From an uncultured Roseburia sp. (GTDB lineage Bacteria > Bacillota > Clostridia > Lachnospirales > Lachnospiraceae): a DNA stretch of 24,936 nt. Shown here piece by piece: positions 1 through 7,309 of this stretch. The notes beneath the pieces were generated by a model. It ran no database searches and was not told where the DNA came from. It saw nothing but the letters and a program-made list of their open reading frames with translations. The stretch is taken from assembly GCA_910587865.1 (NCBI GenBank), contig CAJUNX010000053.1:1-24936 (forward strand), written 5' to 3'. The stretch's first letter is position 1. Every line of letters begins with the position of its first letter. A program made the translations under genes and the position numbers.

Positions 1-228
1 GTTTTCCGTGGAGCGAATGTCAAGTTAGGAAACTGGCGACAAGTCACTGTATCACGAACTATCTTTACAAATGGTAGAACGGCTGTGTGTGGCGCTTCGG
101 CAACGGAGCGGCAGTTATGGCGGAGGAGATCCCCGCGACACACACGGAGATGTGTACAGTCACCGCTTGTCGTACAAGGAGCGAGATTACCGCTCTTTAA
201 AAAGTGCGAAAAGGAGGCGACTTTTTTT
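1..228 (+). promoter_or_regulatory. Structured 5' leader of the S10 operon
   Basis: No gene is visible here; the 228 bases lead into rpsJ. Pairings seen by eye: a 7-bp hairpin with a GCAA (GNRA) tetraloop at 93-110; a 7-bp tgtgtgt/acacaca helix around it (84-90 with 138-144); cgacaag at 37-43 complementary to cttgtcg at 166-172; and a competing short hairpin cttgt/acaag at 166-178. A further 5-bp hairpin (179-183 with 191-195) is followed by TTTAAAA. Mutually exclusive use of 166-172 is the hallmark of an attenuator or r-protein-binding leader, and L4 control of S10 operons is known in some bacteria. That this leader is regulatory is inference. I could not identify a convincing promoter in it. 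Confidence 0.45.
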
Positions 229-546
229 ATGGCAAGTCAGGTAATGAGGATCATTCTCAAGGCGTATGATCACAAGCTGATCGATGCATCGGCGCAGAAA
301 ATCATCGAAACTGTAAAAAAGAACGGAGCGCAGGTGAGCGGCCCGGTACCCCTTCCGACAAAGAAGGAGATCGTTACAATCTTAAGGGCTACCCACAAGT
401 ATAAGGACTCCCGCGAGCAGTTCGAGCAGAGGACGCACAAGAGACTGATCGATATCGTGACACCGACGCAGAAGACGGTGGATGCACTGTCCCGTCTTGA
501 GATGCCGGCCGGCGTGTACATCGATATCAAGATGAAGAACAGATAA
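229..546 (+). CDS. rpsJ: 30S ribosomal protein S10
   Basis: S10 is a small-subunit head protein and, as NusE, also takes part in transcription antitermination. The 105-residue product has the usual family length and the conserved stretch RIILKAYDHKLIDASAQKI near its start, with the ribosome-entering loop and C-terminal strand ending IDIKMKNR. The open frame continues upstream to 85, but ATG 229 is chosen because AAGGAGG lies at 211-217 and because family members begin MASQ-like followed by the first beta strand. It is the first gene of the S10 cluster, and 147 bases separate it from rplC. Nothing is unusual in the protein. Identification is certain. Confidence 0.98.
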   Translation: MASQVMRIILKAYDHKLIDASAQKIIETVKKNGAQVSGPVPLPTKKEIVTILRATHKYKDSREQFEQRTHKRLIDIVTPTQKTVDALSRLEMPAGVYIDIKMKNR

Positions 547-693
547 TGATCGGTAACAGATCCTGAAGGGTTTTATATAGAAGCAATGAAGACCTCATTC
601 CACTTATATGGACTCTGGGATGAACGGTTCCGCTGCCACCCTGTGTGATGGGTATGAAGCGTTCCGCTGTAGAGAAAACAGGAGGTAACAGAT
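547..693 (+). other. Long rpsJ-rplC spacer
   Basis: This is 147 bases without a gene, long for the inside of an S10 operon. It carries a direct repeat of gttccgctg (around 629-637 and 661-669) flanking a small hairpin accc/gggt. I see no recognisable promoter and no terminator T-tract. The rplC ribosome-binding site AGGAGG is at 680-685. It could be an additional mRNA control region, but the sequence alone does not show this. Confidence 0.35.
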
Positions 694-1377
694 ATGAAGA
701 AAGCGATTTTAGCGACAAAGGTCGGTATGACTCAGATCTTCAATGCAGACGGCGTACTGGTGCCGGTGACTGTACTGGAGGCAGGTCCGTGTTCCGTGAC
801 CCAGATCAAGACGGTCGAGAACGACGGATACAGCGCTGTGCAGGTTGCATACGGCGACAAAAAAGAGCGCGTTGTCAACAAGGATGCGACCGGCAAAAAA
901 GAGATCAGACACAGACACGGCGTGAATAAGGCTCAGATGGGCCATTTCGCGAAAGCCGGTGTGTCAGGCAAGCGATTTGTGAGAGAATTTAAACTGGACA
1001 ATGCACAGGAGTACAAGCTGGGCGACGAGATCAAAGCCGATGTGTTTGCAGAGGGCGACAAGATCGATGCGACTGCCATCTCCAAAGGAAAGGGATTCCA
1101 GGGCGCGATCAAGAGATTCGGACAGCACAGAGGCCCGATGACTCACGGTTCCAAGTTCCACCGCCATCAGGGTTCCAACGGTGCCTGCTCCTCGCCGAGC
1201 CGTGTGTTTAAGGGAAAAGGAATGCCCGGACACATGGGTAATGTGAGAGTTACGGTTCAGAACCTTGAGGTTGTAAGAGTTGACGCAGAAAACAACCTGC
1301 TTCTGGTGAAGGGCGCCGTTCCGGGTGCGAAGAAGTGCCTGGTGTCGGTCAAAGAGACCGTAAAAGCCGGTAAGTAG
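694..1377 (+). CDS. rplC: 50S ribosomal protein L3
   Basis: L3 is an early-assembly large-subunit protein whose extended loop reaches the peptidyl-transferase centre. The 227-residue product opens MKKAILATKVGMTQIF and has the signature loop HGSKFHRHQGSNG at residues 151-163, followed by FKGKGMPGHMG. It is about 15-20 residues longer than the usual ~209. The extra residues lie at about 58-76, a charged stretch before the KAQMGHFAKAGV segment, which looks like a lineage insertion rather than an error. ATG 694 is preceded by AGGAGG at 680-685. rplD follows after 30 bases. Confidence 0.98.
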   Translation: MKKAILATKVGMTQIFNADGVLVPVTVLEAGPCSVTQIKTVENDGYSAVQVAYGDKKERVVNKDATGKKEIRHRHGVNKAQMGHFAKAGVSGKRFVREFKLDNAQEYKLGDEIKADVFAEGDKIDATAISKGKGFQGAIKRFGQHRGPMTHGSKFHRHQGSNGACSSPSRVFKGKGMPGHMGNVRVTVQNLEVVRVDAENNLLLVKGAVPGAKKCLVSVKETVKAGK

Positions 1378-1407
1378 TGCGAAGAGTAGGAAAGGAGGAA
1401 CGAAGTA

Positions 1408-2028
1408 ATGGCTAACGTAGCTGTTTATAATATGGAAGGCAAAGAAGTCGGGACCATCGAGCTGAGCGATGCTGTTTTCGGAGCAAAGATCAATGAGCAT
1501 CTGGTTCATATGGCAGTGCTTCAGCAGCTTGCGAACAAGCGTCAGGGTACGCAGAAGGCAAAGACACGCGCAGAAGTGCGAGGCGGCGGCAGAAAGCCGT
1601 GGAGACAGAAGGGAACCGGACATGCGAGACAGGGTTCGACCCGCGCTCCGCAGTGGACACACGGCGGTGTGGTGTTCGCTCCGACGCCGAGGGATTATTC
1701 GTTTAAGCTCAACAAAAAGGAGAAGAGAGCGGCGTTAAAAGCAGCCCTGACCTCCAGAGTGACGGAGAACAAGTTCGTTGTGTTAGACGAGCTGAAGTTC
1801 GACGAGATTAAGACAAAGAGGTTCGTCGAGGTGATGAACAACCTGAAGCTCCGCAGAGCGCTTGTCGTGTTAAACGATATGGATATCAATGTGATCAAAT
1901 CCGCAAGCAATGTACCGTGGGTAAAGACAGCACAGACGAACGAGCTGAACGTTTACGACGTGCTGAAATATGAGACGGTGATTGTGACGAAGGATGCCGT
2001 AAAAACGATCGAGGAGGTGTATGCATAA
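1408..2028 (+). CDS. rplD: 50S ribosomal protein L4
   Basis: L4 binds 23S rRNA domain I, lines the exit tunnel with its extended loop, and in some bacteria represses its own S10 operon. The 206-residue product has the conserved basic tunnel loop KPWRQKGTGHARQGS at about residues 70-84 and a globular alpha/beta domain ending with the motif for the second rRNA contact. ATG 1408 follows AAAGGAGG at 1391-1398. The stop codon overlaps the rplW start by one base (TAATG), so translation of L23 is probably coupled. If the structured leader at 1-228 is regulatory, L4 is the natural candidate ligand; that is inference. Confidence 0.98.
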   Translation: MANVAVYNMEGKEVGTIELSDAVFGAKINEHLVHMAVLQQLANKRQGTQKAKTRAEVRGGGRKPWRQKGTGHARQGSTRAPQWTHGGVVFAPTPRDYSFKLNKKEKRAALKAALTSRVTENKFVVLDELKFDEIKTKRFVEVMNNLKLRRALVVLNDMDINVIKSASNVPWVKTAQTNELNVYDVLKYETVIVTKDAVKTIEEVYA

Positions 2029-2327
2029 TGGCAAACATTCAGTATTATGACGTAATCCTCAAGCCGGTAGTGACCGAGAAGAGCATGTCGGCAATGGCAG
2101 AAAAGAAATATACCTTTCTGGTTCATCCGGAAGCAAACAAGAGCATGATCAAGGAAGCGGTCGAGAAAATGTTCGAGGGGACAAAAGTCGACACCGTGAA
2201 CACCATGAACATGAAGGGTAAGAAGAAAAGACGCGGAATGGTCGTCGGCAGAACGGCAAAGACCAAGAAGGCGATCGTCAAGCTGACAGAGGACAGCAAG
2301 GACATCGAGATTTTCGCGGGCTTATAA
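2028..2327 (+). CDS. rplW: 50S ribosomal protein L23
   Basis: L23 sits at the polypeptide exit and is the docking site for trigger factor and SRP. The 99-residue product has the family start YYDVILKPVVTEKS and the loop segment GKKKRRGMVVGRTAKTKKA typical of L23. Its ATG shares its first base with the rplD stop codon. A GC-rich 107-base spacer follows before rplB. Length and composition are ordinary and the assignment is secure. Confidence 0.97.
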   Translation: MANIQYYDVILKPVVTEKSMSAMAEKKYTFLVHPEANKSMIKEAVEKMFEGTKVDTVNTMNMKGKKKRRGMVVGRTAKTKKAIVKLTEDSKDIEIFAGL

Positions 2328-2434
2328 AACCGGCGCGCAATGCGCCGTGCCCGTGCAGCGCTGCGTTGCGCGGTGCAGCGCTTCGCTTATGCACATGAAA
2401 AGTGCGAGAACAAACATTTGAAAGGAGAACTATA
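2328..2434 (+). other. GC-rich spacer with hairpin between rplW and rplB
   Basis: A perfect hairpin cggcgc-gcaat-gcgccg lies at 2331-2347, immediately after the rplW stop. It is followed by a 10-base direct repeat gtgcagcgct at 2353-2362 and 2373-2382, the first copy overlapping the palindrome gcagcgctgc (2355-2364). No T-tract follows, so this is not an intrinsic terminator. The rplB ribosome-binding site AAAGGAG is at 2421-2427. A role in mRNA processing or stability is possible but unproven. Confidence 0.5.
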
Positions 2435-3280
2435 ATGGGAATCAAGACATACAACCCATATACACCTTCCAGAAGGCATATGACTGGTTCGGATTTCTCC
2501 GAGATTACAAAGTATAGTCCGGAAAAATCGCTTACGGCTCCGCTGAAAAAGCATGCCGGCCGTAACAATCAGGGAAAGATCACCGTCAGACATCACGGCG
2601 GCGGAAACAGAAGAAAATACAGAATCATCGATTTTAAGAGAAACAGCAAGGACGGTATTCCGGCAAAGGTGGTCGGCATCGAGTACGATCCGAACAGAAC
2701 CGCAAATATCGCGCTGATCTGCTATGTGGACGGGGCAAAGGCATATATCCTTGCGCCGGCGGGACTGACGGACGGCATGATGGTAATGAGCGGTCCCACG
2801 GCCGAGGTTCGCGTTGGAAACTGCCTGCCGCTTGAGAATATTCCGGTCGGTACGCAGATTCATAATATCGAGCTGCACCCGGGCAAGGGCGGTCAGCTGG
2901 TTCGTTCCGCGGGAATGAGCGCACAGCTGATGGCAAAGGAAGGAAAATATGCAACATTAAGACTTCCGTCCGGCGAGATGCGTATGGTTCCGGCAAACTG
3001 CCGCGCGACGGTAGGCGTGGTCGGGAATGGGGATCACAGCCTGATCAACATCGGTAAAGCAGGACGCAAGCGTCACATGGGCATCCGCCCGACGGTCCGC
3101 GGTTCCGTCATGAACCCGAATGACCATCCGCACGGCGGTGGTGAGGGGCGTGCGCCGATCGGACGTCCGGGTCCCTGCACACCGTGGGGCAAGCCTGCGC
3201 TTGGTCTTAAGACCAGGAAGAAGAATAAGGCTTCCAATAAGCTGATCATCAGAAGAAGAGACGGAAGAGCAATCAAATAA
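2435..3280 (+). CDS. rplB: 50S ribosomal protein L2
   Basis: L2 is a primary 23S rRNA-binding protein needed for subunit association and peptidyl-transferase activity. The 281-residue product has the RNA-binding domain with VRHHGGGNRRKYRIIDFKR at about residues 51-69 and the C-terminal signature NPNDHPHGGGEGRAPIG at 228-244, including the conserved histidine (about H231). The frame is open from 2402, but ATG 2435 fits the family start (MGIKTYNP) and follows AAAGGAG at 2421-2427. A 138-base spacer with a strong promoter-like sequence follows. Confidence 0.98.
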   Translation: MGIKTYNPYTPSRRHMTGSDFSEITKYSPEKSLTAPLKKHAGRNNQGKITVRHHGGGNRRKYRIIDFKRNSKDGIPAKVVGIEYDPNRTANIALICYVDGAKAYILAPAGLTDGMMVMSGPTAEVRVGNCLPLENIPVGTQIHNIELHPGKGGQLVRSAGMSAQLMAKEGKYATLRLPSGEMRMVPANCRATVGVVGNGDHSLINIGKAGRKRHMGIRPTVRGSVMNPNDHPHGGGEGRAPIGRPGPCTPWGKPALGLKTRKKNKASNKLIIRRRDGRAIK

Positions 3281-3317
3281 TCCGTCAGAGGAAGGAGCGG
3301 CCGTGCGAAAACAGGGC

Positions 3318-3346
3318 TTGCTTCTTCCGTTAATCTCTGCTATAAT
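3318..3346 (+). promoter_or_regulatory. Internal promoter before rpsS
   Basis: A -35 box TTGCTT (3318-3323), a 17-base spacer (3324-3340) and a perfect -10 TATAAT (3341-3346) preceded by TGC, giving an extended -10. It lies in the 138-base spacer after rplB and points toward rpsS. Downstream, a 6-bp hairpin acacgc-ggca-gcgtgt (3373-3388) sits before the rpsS ribosome-binding site AGGAGG (3407-3412). The match is strong for a vegetative sigma promoter; activity is untested. Confidence 0.7.
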
Positions 3347-3418
3347 CAAAAAGATGTTTGGAGTTCCAGGAAACACGCGGCAGCGTGTAAGGGACGGATA
3401 CTGTTTAGGAGGTAAAAT

Positions 3419-3700
3419 ATGTCTCGTTCATTAAAAAAAGGACCATTTGCAGATGAAAGTCTGTTAAAGAAGATCAATGCGATGAATGCGTCCGGCGATA
3501 AGTCTGTGATTAAGACATGGTCGCGTCGTTCCACTATTTTCCCGCAGTTTGTCGGACATACGATCGCGGTTCATGACGGAAGAAAGCATGTTCCGGTGTA
3601 TGTGACGGAGGATATGGTTGGACACAAGCTTGGTGAGTTCGTTGCCACGAGAACTTACAGAGGACACGGCAAAGACGAGAAGAAATCAGGCGTCAGATAA
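3419..3700 (+). CDS. rpsS: 30S ribosomal protein S19
   Basis: S19 is a head protein that works with S13 and contacts the A-site tRNA and 5S rRNA bridge. The 93-residue product begins SRSLKKGPFADESLLKKI and contains the family block WSRRSTIFPQFVGHTIAVH and the C-terminal GEFVATRTYRGHGKDEK, so it is full length. ATG 3419 follows AGGAGG at 3407-3412. It may be transcribed from the upstream operon and also from the internal promoter at 3318-3346. rplV follows after 27 bases. Confidence 0.98.
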   Translation: MSRSLKKGPFADESLLKKINAMNASGDKSVIKTWSRRSTIFPQFVGHTIAVHDGRKHVPVYVTEDMVGHKLGEFVATRTYRGHGKDEKKSGVR

Positions 3701-3727
3701 GATAATTTTTGAAAGGAGGTTTTATCC

Positions 3728-4114
3728 ATGGCAAGAGGACACAGAAGTCAGATTAAGAGAGAGAGAAATGCAGTAAAGGACACCAGACCCTCCGCTAAGT
3801 TATCTTATGCAAGAGTGTCTGTTCAGAAAGCCTGCTTTGTATTAGATGCAATCCGCGGAAAAGATATCGAGACAGCGCTCGCTATCGTGACATACAACCC
3901 CAGATATGCTTCCAGCCTGGTGAAAAAGCTGTTAGAGTCGGCGATTGCAAATGCTGAGAACAACAACGGAATGAAGAGAGAGAATCTCTATGTTGCCGAG
4001 TGCTACGCAAACAAGGGACCGACAATGAAGAGGATCAGGCCGAGGGCACAGGGCCGGGCTTACAGGATCGAGAAGAGAATGAGCCACATCACGGTTGTGC
4101 TGGACGAGAAATAA
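3728..4114 (+). CDS. rplV: 50S ribosomal protein L22
   Basis: L22 contacts all six 23S rRNA domains, and its beta-hairpin lines the exit tunnel near the macrolide site. The 128-residue product has the helical block LVKKLLESAIANAENNNGM and the tunnel hairpin with PTMKRIRPRAQGRAYRIEKR, the usual place for macrolide-resistance changes; no oddity is seen there. Residues 1-15 form a basic N-terminal extension found in many Clostridia. The start follows AAGGAGGT at about 3713-3720. rpsC is 63 bases downstream. Confidence 0.97.
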   Translation: MARGHRSQIKRERNAVKDTRPSAKLSYARVSVQKACFVLDAIRGKDIETALAIVTYNPRYASSLVKKLLESAIANAENNNGMKRENLYVAECYANKGPTMKRIRPRAQGRAYRIEKRMSHITVVLDEK

Positions 4115-4177
4115 AACAGGAGCGGCGTTTTGCGCTGCGGGCAGGAATCCAAAGCGGAACGCAGGAAAGGAGTAAAT

Positions 4178-4852
4178 ATGGGACAGAAAGTTAATCCACA
4201 TGGCTTAAGAGTCGGCATTATCAAGGACTGGGACTCGAAATGGTATGCGGAGGCAGATTTTGCAGATTTCCTGGTAGAAGATTATAACATCAGAACCTAC
4301 CTTAAGAAAAAATTATATGCAGCCGGAGTTTCCAGGATTGAGATCGAGAGAGCTTCCGACCGCGTGAAGGTGATCATCTATACGGCAAAGCCGGGCGTTG
4401 TGATCGGTAAGGGAGGTTCCGAGATCGAGAAGATCAAGGGTGAAGTTCAGAAGCTTACGGATAAGAAGCTGATTGTAGATATCAAGGAAGTAAAGAGACC
4501 GGACCGCGATGCACAGCTGGTGGCGGAGAATATTGCGCTTCAGCTGGAGAACCGTGTGTCTTTCCGCCGTGCGATGAAGTCCTGCATGGGAAGAACCATG
4601 AAGGCGGGAGCAAAGGGAATCAAGACATCCTGTTCCGGACGTCTTGGCGGTGCGGATATGGCGCGTACAGAGTTCTATTCCGAGGGGACCATCCCGCTTC
4701 AGACCTTAAGAGCAGATATAGATTATGGATTCGCCGAGGCAGATACCACCTACGGCAAGGTCGGCGTAAAGGTTTGGATCTACAAGGGCGAGATTCTTCC
4801 GACCAAAGGAAATGCGGGGGAGAAGTCTTCCCGGGAAGGAGGTAGCAGGTAA
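4178..4852 (+). CDS. rpsC: 30S ribosomal protein S3
   Basis: S3 lies at the mRNA entry channel and contributes to the ribosomal helicase. The 224-residue product begins MGQKVNPHGLRVGIIKDWDS and has a type II KH domain with GKGG at residues 77-80, then the C-terminal domain with TSCSGRLGGADMARTE. The open frame starts at 4130, but ATG 4178 matches the universal S3 start and follows a GGAAAGGAG site near 4163-4171. Its stop overlaps the rplP start by one base (TAATG). Length is normal. Confidence 0.98.
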   Translation: MGQKVNPHGLRVGIIKDWDSKWYAEADFADFLVEDYNIRTYLKKKLYAAGVSRIEIERASDRVKVIIYTAKPGVVIGKGGSEIEKIKGEVQKLTDKKLIVDIKEVKRPDRDAQLVAENIALQLENRVSFRRAMKSCMGRTMKAGAKGIKTSCSGRLGGADMARTEFYSEGTIPLQTLRADIDYGFAEADTTYGKVGVKVWIYKGEILPTKGNAGEKSSREGGSR

Positions 4853-5289
4853 TGTTAATGCCAAAGAGAGTAAAACATCGTAAGCAGTTCCGTGGTTCCA
4901 TGAGAGGAAAGGCAACCAGGGGCAATATGATCAGCAATGGTGAGTACGGAATCGTTGCTACCGAACCGTGCTGGATCAAGTCAAATCAGATCGAGGCAGC
5001 CCGTATCGCGATGACGCGTTACGTAAAGCGTGGCGGTAAGATCTGGATCAAGATTTTCCCGGATAAGCCGGTTACGGCAAAGCCGGCAGAAACACGTATG
5101 GGTTCCGGAAAAGGTTCCCTGGAGTACTGGGTAGCAGTCGTTAAGCCGGGCCGTGTCCTGTTTGAGATTGCCGGGGTGCCGGAGGATGTTGCGAGAGAGG
5201 CGTTGCGTCTTGCTACACATAAATTACCTTGCAAATGTAAAGTAGTTTCACGTGCGGATTTGGAAGGCGGTGTGTCGAATGAAAACTAG
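4852..5289 (+). CDS. rplP: 50S ribosomal protein L16
   Basis: L16 organises the A-site and the central protuberance side of the 50S subunit. The 145-residue product has PKRVKHRKQFRGSMRGKA at its start, the conserved arginine segment RMGSGKG at residues 82-88 (the arginine is hydroxylated in some bacteria), and EYWVAVVKPGRVLFEI. Two ATGs are possible: 4852, overlapping the rpsC stop, and 4858. AAGGAGG at 4836-4842 is spaced 9 bases from the first and 15 from the second, so 4852 is preferred. The 3' end overlaps rpmC by 11 bases. Confidence 0.97.
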   Translation: MLMPKRVKHRKQFRGSMRGKATRGNMISNGEYGIVATEPCWIKSNQIEAARIAMTRYVKRGGKIWIKIFPDKPVTAKPAETRMGSGKGSLEYWVAVVKPGRVLFEIAGVPEDVAREALRLATHKLPCKCKVVSRADLEGGVSNEN

Positions 5290-5488
5290 TAAATATATAG
5301 AAGAATTAAGAACGCAGTCTGTTGCGGAGCTTCAGACACAGCTGGTAGAAGCGAAGAAAGAACTTTTCAATCTGAGATTCCAGAATGCAACCAATCAGCT
5401 GGAGAATACGAGCAGAATCAGAGAAGTAAGAAAGAATATTGCAAGAATCCAGACCCTCATCACTGAGAAGGCTAAGGTTGCACAGTAG
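5279..5488 (+). CDS. rpmC: 50S ribosomal protein L29
   Basis: L29 is a small two-helix protein near the tunnel exit beside L23. The 69-residue product has the hairpin of helices with KKELFNLRFQNATNQLENT, the family signature, followed by a basic second helix. The frame is open from 5252, but ATG 5279 gives the normal length and the normal first helix, and a GGAAGG site lies about 11-17 bases upstream inside rplP. The start lies inside the last 11 bases of rplP, so the two are probably translationally coupled. Confidence 0.96.
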   Translation: MKTSKYIEELRTQSVAELQTQLVEAKKELFNLRFQNATNQLENTSRIREVRKNIARIQTLITEKAKVAQ

Positions 5489-5511
5489 ATCACTGGAAAG
5501 GAGAATTCATC

Positions 5512-5769
5512 GTGGAAGAAAGAAATCTTAGAAAAACGCGTGTTGGTATTGTTGTGAGCGACAAGATGGACAAGACGGTAGTCGTTGCGATCCAGGATAA
5601 TGTCAGACACCCGCTTTACAACAAGATCGTTAAAAAAACCTATAAATTAAAAGCTCATGACGAGAAGAACGAGTGCAGAATCGGTGACAAGATCAGAGTA
5701 ATGGAAACAAGACCTTTATCGAAGGACAAGAGATGGAGGCTTGTGGAGATTATGGAAAGAGCAAAATAA
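5512..5769 (+). CDS. rpsQ: 30S ribosomal protein S17
   Basis: S17 is a primary 16S rRNA-binding protein with an OB fold. The 85-residue product begins MEERNLRKTRVGIVVSDKMD and contains KTVVVAIQDNVRHPLYNKIV and the C-terminal GDKIRVMETRPLSKDKRW, all family hallmarks. The start codon is GTG 5512, with GGAAAGGAG at about 5495-5503; no better ATG is available. It lies 23 bases after rpmC and 18 before rplN, a tightly packed cluster. Confidence 0.97.
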   Translation: MEERNLRKTRVGIVVSDKMDKTVVVAIQDNVRHPLYNKIVKKTYKLKAHDEKNECRIGDKIRVMETRPLSKDKRWRLVEIMERAK

Positions 5770-5787
5770 TAGGAGGAGGCTACAAGC

Positions 5788-6156
5788 ATGGTACAACAGG
5801 AAAGCAGACTGAAGGTAGCCGATAACACAGGAGCAAAGGAACTGCTCGTTATCCGTGTTATGGGCGGCTCTACCAGGAGATATGCATGTATTGGTGATAT
5901 AGTTGTTGCTACGGTAAAAGATGCAACACCAGGCGGTGTTGTCAAAAAGGGCGATGTCGTCAAGGCTGTAGTCGTCCGTACCGTTAAGGGTGCGCGCCGC
6001 AAGGACGGTTCCTATATCAGATTTGATGAGAACGCTGCCGTTATCATCAAGGATGACAAGACTCCGAGAGGAACACGTATTTTTGGACCAGTAGCCAGAG
6101 AGCTTCGTGAGAAACAGTTTATGAAGATTGTTTCCTTAGCTCCTGAAGTATTGTAG
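5788..6156 (+). CDS. rplN: 50S ribosomal protein L14
   Basis: L14 is a beta-barrel protein at the subunit interface that interacts with L19 and silencing factor RsfS. The 122-residue product carries QQESRLKVADNTGAKELLVI at its start, the core GGVVKKGDVVKAVVVRT, and the C-terminal GTRIFGPVARELREKQFMKI. It is exactly the usual family length. AGGAGGAGG upstream at 5771-5779 provides the ribosome-binding site. rplX begins 11 bases after the stop. Confidence 0.98.
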   Translation: MVQQESRLKVADNTGAKELLVIRVMGGSTRRYACIGDIVVATVKDATPGGVVKKGDVVKAVVVRTVKGARRKDGSYIRFDENAAVIIKDDKTPRGTRIFGPVARELREKQFMKIVSLAPEVL

Positions 6157-6167
6157 GAGGACCGGAT

Positions 6168-6479
6168 ATGGCAACCATGAAAATTAAAAAAGGCGACATG
6201 GTAAAAGTGATCGCCGGTAAAGATAAAGATAAAGAGGGCAAGGTTATTGCCGTGAACAGAAAGACAGACAGAGTGCTGGTTGAGGGGATCAATATGATCA
6301 CGAAGCATGCGAAGCCGAGCATGACGAACCAGCAGGGCGGTATCATCCATCAGGAAGCGCCGATCCATATTTCAAACGTGATGTATCTTCACAAGGGAAA
6401 GCCGACACGCATCGGTTTTAAGATGGACGGGGATAAGAAAGTGCGTTTTGCGAAGTCCACAGGAGATATCATCGATTAA
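6168..6479 (+). CDS. rplX: 50S ribosomal protein L24
   Basis: L24 is an assembly-initiating 23S rRNA-binding protein with a KOW motif. The 103-residue product shows the KOW segment KKGDMVKVIAGKDKDKEGKV in residues 7-26 and the basic block EGINMITKHAKPSMTNQQGG, then the beta strand region ending in TRIGFKMDGDKKVRF. The start ATG follows AGGAGG at 6155-6160, which overlaps the end of rplN. Normal length and order. Confidence 0.97.
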   Translation: MATMKIKKGDMVKVIAGKDKDKEGKVIAVNRKTDRVLVEGINMITKHAKPSMTNQQGGIIHQEAPIHISNVMYLHKGKPTRIGFKMDGDKKVRFAKSTGDIID

Positions 6480-6502
6480 AGAGAGAGGGAGGAGGCCCGT
6501 CA

Positions 6503-7042
6503 GTGAGCAGACTGAAAGAACAATACCAGAATGAGATCATAGATGCTATGATGAAAAAATTCGGATATAAAAATATCCTGGAAGTGCCGAAGCTCGAGAA
6601 GATCGTGATCAATATGGGCGTCGGCGAGGCCAAGGAGAATGCGAAGATTTTAGAGGCTGCCGTGAAGGATATGGAGACGATTACCGGACAGAAGGCAGTG
6701 ATCACAAAAGCGAAGAACTCCGTTGCTAACTTCAAGATCAGAGAGGGAATGGCAATCGGATGCAAGACCACGCTGCGCGGTGAGAAGATGTATGAATTTA
6801 TGGACCGCCTGGTCAACCTGGCGCTGCCGCGCGTACGTGACTTCCGGGGCGTGAACCCGAACGCATTTGACGGACGCGGCAACTATGCGCTTGGAATCAA
6901 GGAACAGCTGATTTTCCCGGAGATCGAATATGACAAGATCGACAAGGTGCGCGGTATGGATGTCATTTTTGTCACGACCGCGAAGACTGACGAAGAGGCT
7001 CGTGAATTACTGACACAGTTTAATATGCCGTTTGCCAAATAA
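6503..7042 (+). CDS. rplE: 50S ribosomal protein L5
   Basis: L5 binds 5S rRNA and contacts the P-site tRNA. The 179-residue product has VPKLEKIVINMGVGEAKENA, the ITKAKNSVANFKIREGMAIG loop and the C-terminal FPEIEYDKIDKVRGMDV, all L5 hallmarks. The initiator is GTG 6503 after GGGAGGAGG at about 6487-6495. It is full length. It is followed after 16 bases by the zinc-type S14 gene, the standard spc order of Firmicutes. Confidence 0.98.
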   Translation: MSRLKEQYQNEIIDAMMKKFGYKNILEVPKLEKIVINMGVGEAKENAKILEAAVKDMETITGQKAVITKAKNSVANFKIREGMAIGCKTTLRGEKMYEFMDRLVNLALPRVRDFRGVNPNAFDGRGNYALGIKEQLIFPEIEYDKIDKVRGMDVIFVTTAKTDEEARELLTQFNMPFAK

Positions 7043-7058
7043 CAGGAGGGAATCTTAA

Positions 7059-7244
7059 ATGGCGAAAACAAGTATGAAAATAAAGCAGCAGCGCAAACCG
7101 AAATTCTCTACCAGAGCGTATACACGCTGCAGGATTTGCGGCCGTCCGCATTCTGTTTTAAGAAAATACGGAATCTGCAGAGTATGTTTCCGTGAATTAG
7201 CATATAAGGGCCAGATACCGGGAGTTAAGAAGGCAAGCTGGTAA
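7059..7244 (+). CDS. rpsZ: 30S ribosomal protein S14, zinc-binding type
   Basis: S14 helps assemble the 30S head. This is the short zinc-ribbon form: 61 residues with four cysteines at C24, C27, C40 and C43 (CRICG and CRVC). The zinc-independent paralogue found in many Firmicutes is longer and lacks these cysteines. AGGAGG at about 7044-7049 precedes the ATG. An alternative symbol in use is rpsN. A 65-base spacer follows with a perfect 7-bp hairpin (catgcag/ctgcatg, 7254-7271). Confidence 0.97.
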   Translation: MAKTSMKIKQQRKPKFSTRAYTRCRICGRPHSVLRKYGICRVCFRELAYKGQIPGVKKASW

Positions 7245-7253
7245 GAGACCGGA

Positions 7254-7271
7254 CATGCAGAATCCTGCATG
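7254..7271 (+). other. Intercistronic hairpin before rpsH
   Basis: A perfect stem catgcag-aatc-ctgcatg in the 65-base gap between rpsZ and rpsH. It is followed by ggcgggcagc rather than a T-tract, so it is not an intrinsic terminator. It resembles other short hairpins in the spacers of this operon. S8, encoded next, is a known autoregulator of spc operons in E. coli, but I see no clear mimic of its rRNA site here. Confidence 0.5.
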
Positions 7272-7309
7272 GCGGGCAGCATTTATTCAAAAAGGAGGAA
7301 ATATACATC

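Noticed and set aside
964..1662. 232-codon - strand frame
   Set aside because: Shadow of rplC and rplD; no ribosome-binding site and no recognisable motif.
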